Assembly: GCA_964423345.1 (NCBI GenBank)
Contig: CAYREV010000003.1
Coordinates: forward strand, 62,001-126,000
Source of the DNA: CAYREV01 sp964423345
GTDB lineage: Bacteria; Bacteroidota; Rhodothermia; Balneolales; Balneolaceae
Length of the DNA stretch: 64,000 bases
Reading direction: 5' to 3'
The translations under genes and the position numbers were made by a program. The notes below the pieces were generated by a model. That model was given only the letters and a program-made list of their open reading frames with translations. It was not told the DNA's origin and ran no database searches. Of the stretch, positions 42,825 through 50,802 are shown one piece after another (within the stretch, counting starts at the first letter, position 1; each line of letters begins with the position of its first letter).

Positions 42825-43781
42825 ATGGCGAAAGAACAACCGGAAATGGAACACGACTTTTCACACAAGCACCTGCTTGGGCTGGATGACTATAGCCGGG
42901 AAGACATCCTCTATGTACTGGAACAGGCAAAATATTTCCGTGAGATCCTGGACCGTCCCGTACCCAAGGTGCCCACCTTGCGTGACAAGACCATTGTAAA
43001 CCTGTTTTATGAAAGCAGTACGCGGACCCGGCTCTCCTTTGAGCTGGCACAAAAGCGTATGGGGGCCGATGTAGTCAACTTTTCGACGGGCGGATCGAGT
43101 GTCAAGAAGGGTGAAACACTCAAGGATACGATTCAAAATATCAGCTCCATGAAGATTGATATGGTGGTCGTTCGCCATGAAAGTCCGGGGGTTCCCCATT
43201 TTCTGACCCGGGTGGTTGATGCCGCTATCATCAATGCCGGCGACGGCGCTCATGAGCATCCCACCCAGGCCTTGCTGGATATGTTTACCATGCAACGGGT
43301 GTATTCCGACCTTAAAGGCAAAAAGATCGCCATCATCGGGGATATCGCACACAGCCGGGTGGTACGCTCGAATATTATCGGCCTTAACAAAGTAGGTGCC
43401 AATGTAACCGTTTGCGGACCCAGGACACTGATGCCGGTGTATGTGGAAGACCTGGGCGTGGAAGTATCCTACGACCTGGATGAGACACTGGCCTGGTGCG
43501 ATATGGCCATGGCCCTCAGAATACAGCTGGAACGGCAGGAGGACAGTACAGAGCTGTTTCCCAGCATTCGAGAGTACCACGAAAAGTTCGGTATCAAGAG
43601 AACCCACCTGGAAAAATACCCGGACTTTACAATTATGCATCCGGGCCCGGTAAATCGGGGGGTTGAAATGGAAAGTGAGGTGGCCGACAGCGACCGCTCT
43701 ATTATCCTCAGCCAGGTGACCAATGGAGTGGCGGTTCGAATGGCTATTCTCTACCTGTTAAGCGGCGGCACGCGTATCTGA
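42825..43781 (+). CDS. pyrB: Aspartate carbamoyltransferase catalytic subunit
   Basis: 318 residues. It forms carbamoyl aspartate from carbamoyl phosphate and aspartate, the committed pyrimidine step. The carbamoyl-phosphate site STRTRLSFELA (about 64-74), HPTQALLDM (His/Gln active site) and the aspartate loop MALRIQLERQ are present. It is in an operon with pyrR (5-bp gap), the pyrR-pyrB arrangement known in many bacteria. No pyrI regulatory subunit follows. The start ATG at 42825 precedes a 10-residue tail before the conserved core. Confidence 0.95.
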   Translation: MAKEQPEMEHDFSHKHLLGLDDYSREDILYVLEQAKYFREILDRPVPKVPTLRDKTIVNLFYESSTRTRLSFELAQKRMGADVVNFSTGGSSVKKGETLKDTIQNISSMKIDMVVVRHESPGVPHFLTRVVDAAIINAGDGAHEHPTQALLDMFTMQRVYSDLKGKKIAIIGDIAHSRVVRSNIIGLNKVGANVTVCGPRTLMPVYVEDLGVEVSYDLDETLAWCDMAMALRIQLERQEDSTELFPSIREYHEKFGIKRTHLEKYPDFTIMHPGPVNRGVEMESEVADSDRSIILSQVTNGVAVRMAILYLLSGGTRI

Positions 43782-43791
43782 TATGCGAGGA

Positions 43792-46113
43792 TTATTCCAG
43801 GAGACTCTTCTGATCGTCCAGAAATATGTTGGCACTGGCTCCTTTGGTTTTCTTTTTCCTGAACTTCAAATGAAAGGCCAACCCCTCTTTTCTTTCCATG
43901 GAAATGGTTCCATCCAATTGTTTGGCCAGGCTTTTGACCAGGGTCAGTCCCAGTGATTTCGGATCTTCCAGATTGATGCTATCATCCATTCCCACGCCGT
44001 TATCCTCCACGCCCAGTAAAATGTGGCCGTCTGTCTTTTGGAGCGCGATCCTTATTTTGCCTTCACGGCCGCCCGGAAATGCGTGATTTATAGCGTTGGT
44101 GAGGAGTTCATTGAATATGAGGGCACAGGGAATAGCCTGGTTGATATCCAGGATCACCTTTTCGGTATCGAGTTGAATTTCTATCTGCTGCTCGTTGTTG
44201 ACCATTGCCTTGGAAATGGTCTTGGAGAGTTCCGAGAGGTATTTTTCGAAAGAGATATTGGCAAAATCGCCTGCTGAGTAGAGCGATTCATGGATGAGGG
44301 CCATGGATTTGATACGCATCTGGCTGTCGGACAGTACCTCTTTTAGTTTTGGGTCTTCCGAGTTGAAAATCTCAAGCTGCAGCAGGCTGTTGATGATAGC
44401 CAGGTTGTTCTTTACCCGGTGATGTACTTCTGCAAGCAACACCTCCTTCTCCTCCAGGGCATCCTTTATCTTTTCTTCCGCCTTCCGGCGTGCGGTCACA
44501 TCCTGCATGGTGCCTGTAACCTCAATGGGGTTGCCTTCGTCATCGTAATGGACCTCTCCCCGTTCATGCACATACATGAGCGAGCCGTCCGGTTTTATAA
44601 GTTGAAGTTCGATCTCTTCCCATTTTTCTCCTCTCATAATCCTTTCAACGATGGCGGCCACTTTTTTCTGTTCGGAGGGAGGCAGCATTTCCGAAAACTT
44701 TTTCAGGCTGGGCTCAAAACTCTCCTTGTCGAGTCCCAGCAGTTCGTAGACCTCATCCGACCAATAGAGGGAATCTCCGGCTATGTCCCATCTCCAGCTT
44801 CCCATCCTGGCGATTCGCTGGGCTTCCTCCAGCATCTGTTCTTTGTGTTCCAGTTCTTCCCGGGCTTTTTTTTCTTCCGAGATATTGATGCCGATCCCTA
44901 TCACAAAGGTCTCTCCGCCTACCCGGTAGCGGAAGCCGGATAAAAGCAGGGGGGTTACCTCGCCTTCCCTGGAGAGAAAGCCGAGTTCGGTGTGGGCAAA
45001 TCCATTTTTTAAAACCGTCTCCAAGGCCTTCTCAACCGTATCATGGTCTTCCGGGGCAATGAATTTTCGGTAGTGTCGGTTTTTGACCTCTTCATAGGTT
45101 CGGTTGTCGGCCCTGCCCAGGTTGTTGTTCCATTTTTTGATTTTCCCCTCTTTGTCGACCAGGAAAAAGATACCGGGAAGATGATGAATGATATCTTCGG
45201 TAAATTTAACCTGCTCCTGCAGCCGCTGTTCGGTTTGTTTCCGGTGGGTGATGTTTCGGGCCGTGACAAAGAGCCGGTCCTGCTCTTCGGTAATGGTAAT
45301 TTGAAGCCAGAGAGGCTTGTCCCGGTCGGTTTTAAAAGAAGACTCGTGAGAAAGCCGCCGTTCCGCTCCGTTTGCCCGCCATGTTTCCAGTTTTTCTATA
45401 AATTCCTCTTCGGGGATAAGGTCGGTCAGCCTGGATCCTACAATTTCATTGTGGCTAAAGCCCAACAGCTCCGTTGCCTCCTCGTTTACTTCCTCAATCT
45501 CAAGCGTGTCGGGATCCAGTATAAACAACAGGTCGGTAGAGTTGCGAAGGAACGTAACAGATCTTTTCAGCTTCTTATGTTCTTCAAGAAGCTGTTCTCT
45601 CTTGAGACGCAGTTCCAGCTTGGCCTCTATATCCCGGCCGAGAATTTGCAGCGCCTCCAGTTGATCGTCGCTGAGTTCTCTGGGCTCTTTGTCGAATACG
45701 CAGAGCGTTCCAATGTTGTATCCGCCTTCGGTTTTCAGTACCACGCCTGCATAGAACTGCACGCTTTTGTCCTTGACATAGCCGTAGTCCTTGAAACGGG
45801 GATCCTTGCTTACATCGTTGACGACCAAAAACTTATCCTGCTGTATGGTGTAGGTGCAGATACTTTGGTTGCGGGGGATCTCCCTGACATCCCATCCGTG
45901 ACACGATTTTGACCATTGCCGATCGTAGTTCAGGAAATTGATCTGGGCACAGTCGACATCACAGAGATAGGTGGCTACTTTGGTGATTTCATCAAACTCC
46001 TCTTCATCGGGAGTGTCCAGGATATTGTAGCGCAGCAGTTCTTTGACCCGCTCCCTTTCCTCCTCCGGAAAATCACCGGGACGGGGAGTATCTGTTTTGT
46101 TTTGCTCACCCAT
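43792..46113 (-). CDS. Sensor histidine kinase, GAF plus three PAS domains, HisKA_2/HWE-like
   Basis: 773 residues, no membrane segment. Order: N-terminal GAF (about 25-170), PAS (about 185-295), PAS (about 300-415), PAS/PAC (about 420-545), then the dimerisation/phosphoacceptor segment LLAEVHHRVKNNLA (His near 565) and an HATPase_c domain with NELLTNAINHAFPGG (N box) and DNGVGM (G1). The EVHHRVKNNL block is the HisKA_2 group, usually linked to single-domain response regulators. None is beside it, so it is an orphan kinase. It sits 10 bp beyond the convergent pyrB stop. Its ligand is unknown. Confidence 0.92.
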   Translation of the reverse strand: MGEQNKTDTPRPGDFPEEERERVKELLRYNILDTPDEEEFDEITKVATYLCDVDCAQINFLNYDRQWSKSCHGWDVREIPRNQSICTYTIQQDKFLVVNDVSKDPRFKDYGYVKDKSVQFYAGVVLKTEGGYNIGTLCVFDKEPRELSDDQLEALQILGRDIEAKLELRLKREQLLEEHKKLKRSVTFLRNSTDLLFILDPDTLEIEEVNEEATELLGFSHNEIVGSRLTDLIPEEEFIEKLETWRANGAERRLSHESSFKTDRDKPLWLQITITEEQDRLFVTARNITHRKQTEQRLQEQVKFTEDIIHHLPGIFFLVDKEGKIKKWNNNLGRADNRTYEEVKNRHYRKFIAPEDHDTVEKALETVLKNGFAHTELGFLSREGEVTPLLLSGFRYRVGGETFVIGIGINISEEKKAREELEHKEQMLEEAQRIARMGSWRWDIAGDSLYWSDEVYELLGLDKESFEPSLKKFSEMLPPSEQKKVAAIVERIMRGEKWEEIELQLIKPDGSLMYVHERGEVHYDDEGNPIEVTGTMQDVTARRKAEEKIKDALEEKEVLLAEVHHRVKNNLAIINSLLQLEIFNSEDPKLKEVLSDSQMRIKSMALIHESLYSAGDFANISFEKYLSELSKTISKAMVNNEQQIEIQLDTEKVILDINQAIPCALIFNELLTNAINHAFPGGREGKIRIALQKTDGHILLGVEDNGVGMDDSINLEDPKSLGLTLVKSLAKQLDGTISMERKEGLAFHLKFRKKKTKGASANIFLDDQKSLLE

Positions 46114-46162
46114 GGTAAAAATACCTTGATTCGGCTAAGCTTATGAGCAGGAAGTTGTTCAC

Positions 46163-46210
46163 CGGGTTTCCCGACCCGGGCGGGGAGAATCCTGAATTGG
46201 TTTCCCGCCC
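46163..46210. other. Two GC-rich hairpins between EamA and histidine-kinase genes
   Basis: CGGGT/ACCCG (46163-46178) and GGGCGGG/CCCGCCC (46178-46184 with 46204-46210) lie in the 210-bp gap downstream of the EamA gene (minus strand). No T-run follows, so terminator function is not proved. Confidence 0.35.
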
Positions 46211-46323
46211 TTACTCAGCTTTCGATGGGATTTAAAAGAGCCATCTGCTGATATGAGTAATGAATGGAAACAAAATACCGCCTAAGCCAATTCCCCCCAA
46301 TTTAGTAAGTCTTGCTGACTTTA

Positions 46324-47235
46324 TTAAATAGCACTGGGCAAGGTAGTCTTTTTTTTCTTCCGCGCCAAGATAATGCCCGCGATCACGGAGGCGGAGCCGA
46401 TATATTGCAGAAGGCTCAATTGCTCATTGAGCAGTAGTACACCGAAAACCAGCCCCAGCACCGGCACCAGGTTTTGATAGGTGGAAGTTCTCACCGCGCC
46501 CACCGTTTGGAGTCCGTAGTTCCAGATAATGTAGGCAGCCCCGATAGAGAGGAGTCCGCTATAAACCACTCCGCCGAAAGCCGCATGAGAGACGGACGTC
46601 CAGTCGGTTTGTATCATATTGGGAAGGCCTATAAGGAAAAGCAGGATACAGCCGATGGTCGACATGACAGCCGAAAACTGTATGGGGGTATAGCGATTTA
46701 AAAAAGATTTTGACAGAATGGTAAAGCCTCCCCAGACCATCGCGGCCAGAATAATAATAAAATCGCCCCGGAAGGTATCCGAGCCGAGGGAGAAGGGTTT
46801 GTCTCCCCCTGCAATAATGAAAGCAATTCCGGTAAAAGCGCAGATAACGCCCAGCGCCTTGTAGATATTCATGCTTTCGAGGTTAAACAAATGGGAGAAA
46901 AGGGCGACCCAGATAGGGATCGTGCCCAGCATGACGGCGGCATTGGCCGAAAGAGTGAGGTCGATGCCGATGATAAACAGCCCCTGGTAGACCAGGTTGC
47001 CCAGGAGTCCCATGCCCAGCAACGGCAGCCGGTCTTTACGGGGTATGGTAAAGGTTTCTTTTCTCCAGATCAGTACAACCCATATGATGGCGGCCGCAAA
47101 AATAAAACGCAAGCCGTTAAAGCTGAGAGGATCTATTTCTACCAGGCTGCTTTTTATCACAGAGAAGTTGAGGGCCCAGATTATAGCTACCAGAAAGAGA
47201 GAGCCTTCGACCAGGGGTTGTTTCTTCAAGAACAA
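46324..47235 (-). CDS. EamA/DMT family transporter
   Basis: 303 residues with ten hydrophobic segments forming two EamA repeats (DUF6), the drug/metabolite transporter layout. The second repeat ends with the usual LNEQLSLLQYIGSASVIAGI run and a basic KKKK tail. Family members export amino acids, nucleosides or drugs; this one cannot be assigned. It is divergent from tetR (158-bp gap), so the TetR operator at 47365 could also control it. Confidence 0.88.
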   Translation of the reverse strand: MFLKKQPLVEGSLFLVAIIWALNFSVIKSSLVEIDPLSFNGLRFIFAAAIIWVVLIWRKETFTIPRKDRLPLLGMGLLGNLVYQGLFIIGIDLTLSANAAVMLGTIPIWVALFSHLFNLESMNIYKALGVICAFTGIAFIIAGGDKPFSLGSDTFRGDFIIILAAMVWGGFTILSKSFLNRYTPIQFSAVMSTIGCILLFLIGLPNMIQTDWTSVSHAAFGGVVYSGLLSIGAAYIIWNYGLQTVGAVRTSTYQNLVPVLGLVFGVLLLNEQLSLLQYIGSASVIAGIILARKKKKTTLPSAI

Positions 47236-47364
47236 ATGAGTTACAGGGTTGAAATGAACCGCTTAAAGTAAGGTTTTTATGCCAACAGGGCTGAACGTCT
47301 TTTTAAAAAATTGTAACAATCCTGCTTGGTTATCGTAATGAGGTTCCTTAACTTCAGTCACTTT

Positions 47365-47379
47365 ATGACCGACAGTCAT
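47365..47379 (+). promoter_or_regulatory. TetR-type operator upstream of tetR
   Basis: ATGAC-CGACA-GTCAT is a perfect 5-bp inverted repeat with a 5-bp centre, 15 bp before the tetR ATG and 130 bp from the divergent EamA start. The same arms recur at 48062-48076, so it is very likely the binding site of the TetR protein encoded between them. Confidence 0.7.
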
Positions 47380-47393
47380 TTTAAAAAGTAATT

Positions 47394-48065
47394 ATGGGAA
47401 CCGAAGAAAGAAAAGCCAGAGAAAAGGAGCGAAGGCGAAACACCATAGTCGATGCCGCCGAACGGGTGATATTTTCGCATGGTTTCGAGCAGGCCACCAT
47501 GGAGGAGATCGCCGAGGAGGCAGAGCTCAGCAAGGGAACGCTCTATCTGTATTTCAAGACTAAGAATGAGCTTTATATGGCTATTGCCGAGCGGGGCTCC
47601 AACCTGCTCAACAGCAAGTTCGGGAAGGTTCTGGGCGGTAAACACAGCGGACTGGAACTGATACGCCTGATGGGCGAAACCTATCTCGATTTCGTGCGGA
47701 ACAATCCCGGCTATTTTAACGCCTTTGTGTACTACGAATCGCTCAGTGACAGTGAAGAGCTGCAGCAAAGCGAGATGGCCCAGACCTGCGAGGAGAATAT
47801 GAGGCAGGCGCTCTCTTATATGATCAGGGCGCTGCAAGTGGGTATGCAAGATGGAACCATTGACGATTCCTACGACCCCAGGGAACTGGCTATCCTGATA
47901 TGGGGAAGTACCCGCGGCATTACCCTGATGAACCATATGAAAGAGACCGGGCACCATTTCCAGATTCTGGATGAAGTGGAATTGAATACCGAATCTCTCT
48001 TCAAGAACTTTCTAAACCTCATAGCTGCCGGCATGGCGACGGAAAAAGGAAGAAACATAAAATGA
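47394..48065 (+). CDS. TetR/AcrR family transcriptional regulator
   Basis: 223 residues. The N-terminal helix-turn-helix is about 15-60 (ATMEEIAEEAELSKGTLYLYF), with a helical ligand-binding domain behind it. Such proteins repress adjacent efflux genes until a ligand binds. Here the next three genes form a tripartite pump, and matching palindromes flank tetR, so autoregulation and pump control are likely. Its stop overlaps the second operator. The ligand is unknown. Confidence 0.93.
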   Translation: MGTEERKAREKERRRNTIVDAAERVIFSHGFEQATMEEIAEEAELSKGTLYLYFKTKNELYMAIAERGSNLLNSKFGKVLGGKHSGLELIRLMGETYLDFVRNNPGYFNAFVYYESLSDSEELQQSEMAQTCEENMRQALSYMIRALQVGMQDGTIDDSYDPRELAILIWGSTRGITLMNHMKETGHHFQILDEVELNTESLFKNFLNLIAAGMATEKGRNIK

Positions 48066-48076
48066 CCGAAAGTCAT
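48062..48076 (+). promoter_or_regulatory. TetR-type operator upstream of the TolC gene
   Basis: ATGAC-CGAAA-GTCAT has the same arms and spacing as the site at 47365-47379, with a nearly identical centre. It overlaps the tetR stop codon and lies 97 bp before the TolC ATG, so a separate promoter for the pump operon is probable. Confidence 0.7.
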
Positions 48077-48172
48077 CACATGAAACATTAGGGATTGAAG
48101 GTCGTATTCGTGGGCTGAATTATTTCAAGATGATTTAAAATTATTGACCTGTAAAAGAGTTGAACAGCAATT

Positions 48173-49690
48173 ATGAAAAGTGATTTACTTGATTCCAGAA
48201 TTTTTCTCTTTGTGTCGGCAGTCGTTGTTTCGGGGCTGCTTTTTGCGCCGGCTTCCGGTTTTGGACAGGGCCGGGGCGAGGCGGCTGTCAATATCAGCAA
48301 AATTAAAAGCCAATCGAAGCCGGTGACGCTGACCCAGGCTATTCAGGTTGCCCTGGCCAACAACACCGATATCAAGCGATCCCTTCTGTCGGTTAAGAAT
48401 GCGGATGAGCAGGTGAAGATTGCCTGGGGAGAGGTGCTGCCTGATATCAGCGGCAGTGCCTCCTATACCCGGAACCTGGAGATACCGGTGAATTTTGTGC
48501 CCGCGAAGTTTTTTGATCCTACGGCGCCGCCCGATGAACTGGTGCCGCTGCAGTTCGGTACCGATAACAACTGGCAGGGAGGTGTTTCGGTCAACCAAAC
48601 CTTGTTTCGCGGAGAAGCTTTTGTGGGTATCAGCAGCTCCAGGCTTTTCAAGGAGGTGCAGGCGGAAAACATGAGGGCTACCACCCAGCAGATCGTCACG
48701 GAAACACGCATTGCCTATTACAATGTGCTGGTGGCCGAAGAGCAGATGAAGCTCCAGCAGGCAACGGTAGACAGGATCAGGGAAAACCTTCGTGAAAACA
48801 GGGCCCGGCAGGAAGCGGGACTGATTGATGAGTTTGCCGTCATGCAGGTTGAAGTTCAGCTGAGTAACCAGCAGCCGGAACTTATAGAAGCAAGGTATGC
48901 CGTTGACCAGGCGTATCGGGAGCTTAAACTGAGTATGGGACTGCCGCTGGGGATGAGTATTTCGGTTCAGGGCAACCTGGGTTCATTCAACATTACTCAA
49001 AGCGAGGCTGAGCAGGACATTAACAAGCATATCAAAGAAGTGGATAAGATGACCCCTTACTCCTTCCAAAAGAGTGAAGGGAGCCTTGGAGTTGCAGGCG
49101 ACCTGCGGGGCGACATAAGGGTGCTGGAGAAGCGGGTGGATCTGAAGGAACAGGAGATCAAAGCCATAAAAAGCAGGTTCCTGCCTACTTTGTCGGCCGC
49201 CTTCAACCTGAACTGGTCGGCCGCCCAGGCGGGAAGCCCCGTATTTTTTGGTTCCGAAGACACCAGGGCGCGTTCACAGACGGTGGGGCTCACACTGAGC
49301 CTTCCGCTGTTTCAGGGTTTTGAACGGTCGGCCAACCTTCAGATGGCCCGGATTGAGAAAAAAGACCTTCGGTTGCAGAGAGAGTTGGCCCTGCGCTCCG
49401 CGAATAATGAGATCGCTTCTGCAGAAGAGTCCTTAAACCAGGCTATTGAAACCGCCCCGGCCAGGAGGCGAGCGCTCCAGCAGGCACGAGAGGGTTACGA
49501 AAGGGCGCAGGCCCGTTTTGAAAACGGTATCGGTTCCCAGCTTGACCTGACTGAGGCAGAATTTCAGCTGCGTCAGGCCGAAGTGAATTATGCCCGAATG
49601 GTATTTAACTATTTGGCTGCAAAGGCGCGGTACGACCAGGCAGTTGGGATGGTGCCTTTTGTGGACAAATCCAATACGGATATCAACTAA
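48173..49690 (+). CDS. TolC family outer-membrane efflux protein
   Basis: 505 residues. Signal peptide (about 1-33, ending GFGQG), then two outer-membrane-efflux repeats with long coiled-coil helices and the usual LTQAIQVALANNTDIK start. It forms the trimeric outer-membrane tunnel of the pump made with the next two genes. It follows the second TetR operator and is followed 19 bp later by the adaptor gene. Confidence 0.93.
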   Translation: MKSDLLDSRIFLFVSAVVVSGLLFAPASGFGQGRGEAAVNISKIKSQSKPVTLTQAIQVALANNTDIKRSLLSVKNADEQVKIAWGEVLPDISGSASYTRNLEIPVNFVPAKFFDPTAPPDELVPLQFGTDNNWQGGVSVNQTLFRGEAFVGISSSRLFKEVQAENMRATTQQIVTETRIAYYNVLVAEEQMKLQQATVDRIRENLRENRARQEAGLIDEFAVMQVEVQLSNQQPELIEARYAVDQAYRELKLSMGLPLGMSISVQGNLGSFNITQSEAEQDINKHIKEVDKMTPYSFQKSEGSLGVAGDLRGDIRVLEKRVDLKEQEIKAIKSRFLPTLSAAFNLNWSAAQAGSPVFFGSEDTRARSQTVGLTLSLPLFQGFERSANLQMARIEKKDLRLQRELALRSANNEIASAEESLNQAIETAPARRRALQQAREGYERAQARFENGIGSQLDLTEAEFQLRQAEVNYARMVFNYLAAKARYDQAVGMVPFVDKSNTDIN

Positions 49691-49709
49691 AATTATTAGA
49701 AGCACAGGT

Positions 49710-50789
49710 ATGAATACATTAAAGCTGTTATTGGCAATTATAACCGTGGGTTTTTTCGCTGCTTGTTCGCAGGAGGCGGATATTCCGGCAGAGGAGAAAG
49801 TCAAAGAGGTTAACGTAGAAACCGAAAAGGTCGAGCCGAAAGTATTTGAGCGCTACCTGCAGCTGGTCGGCACGGTAGAGTCTATGAACGACGTCAGAAT
49901 ATCTGCCGAGGTGTCGGGCCGGATTGAACATTACTTTGTTGAAAAAGGCGAGGTGATTGCGAAGGGTGAGCCCATACTGAAGATAGAGGACGACAAGCTA
50001 TTGCAGGAGAAGGCCCGGCTGGAGGCCCAGGCCGAACAGGCGAGGGAGCAGTACCAGCGCCTGAAGAGCGTCTTTGAGCAGGACAGTATCGGTTCCGAAA
50101 TAGAGGTAATAAATGCCCGGTCAAGTTACCTGCAGAGCAAGTCGGCCCTGGAATCCATAAAGGTGGATATCCGGAATACGACGGTTAAAGCCCCCTTTGA
50201 CGCTATACTGGAAGACCGGATGGTTGAAGTGGGCGAGATGGCAAGCCCCGGCATGCTGCTGGTGCGGATCATCGGCCGCGATAAGCTGAAGGTGACGGTA
50301 GGCGTGCCCTCCCGTTTTTCGGATGTGGTCAAGTCGGGAGACAAAGCCGAAATTTGGTTTGATTTTCAGAGCAGTGATACCCTGAACCTTCCCATCACCT
50401 ATGTGGCCGAAAGCATCGACCCGCAGGCCCGAACGTTCAAGGTGGAGGTGGCATTGCCGGAAACGGCCCGGAATTTTAAAATCGATATGATAGCGAATGT
50501 AAAACTGCGGACCCTCCGCAGGGAACAGGCGCTTATTGTGGGGGAGGAATTTATCTATCAGAAGGAGGAAGGCTTTGTAGTGTATACGGTCGGAGAAGAT
50601 AAAGAAGGAAACCCCGTAGCGAGGTCGCGGGTGGTAGCCCTGGGCCCCTCCTACGAAAACAATGTGGTTATTGAATCCGGGCTCAAGAAGGGCGACCGGC
50701 TGATTACCGTGGGATCATCCTTTTTGCAGGAAGGGATGAGAATTAAGGTGGTCGATTCCGCCGGCAGTGAGATAGCATTAAGAAACTAA
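49710..50789 (+). CDS. RND efflux periplasmic adaptor (membrane-fusion protein)
   Basis: 359 residues from the ATG at 49710; an upstream in-frame start at 49590 lies inside tolC. The lipobox GFFAACS (Cys about 17) anchors it to the membrane. It has the barrel-sandwich (biotin-lipoyl-like) halves RISAEVSGRIEHYFVEKGE and TTVKAPFDAILEDR, a helical hairpin between them and beta-barrel and membrane-proximal domains. It joins the RND pump to TolC. It is followed 13 bp later by the pump gene. Confidence 0.93.
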   Translation: MNTLKLLLAIITVGFFAACSQEADIPAEEKVKEVNVETEKVEPKVFERYLQLVGTVESMNDVRISAEVSGRIEHYFVEKGEVIAKGEPILKIEDDKLLQEKARLEAQAEQAREQYQRLKSVFEQDSIGSEIEVINARSSYLQSKSALESIKVDIRNTTVKAPFDAILEDRMVEVGEMASPGMLLVRIIGRDKLKVTVGVPSRFSDVVKSGDKAEIWFDFQSSDTLNLPITYVAESIDPQARTFKVEVALPETARNFKIDMIANVKLRTLRREQALIVGEEFIYQKEEGFVVYTVGEDKEGNPVARSRVVALGPSYENNVVIESGLKKGDRLITVGSSFLQEGMRIKVVDSAGSEIALRN

Positions 50790-50802
50790 GCAGCAATATA
50801 AT

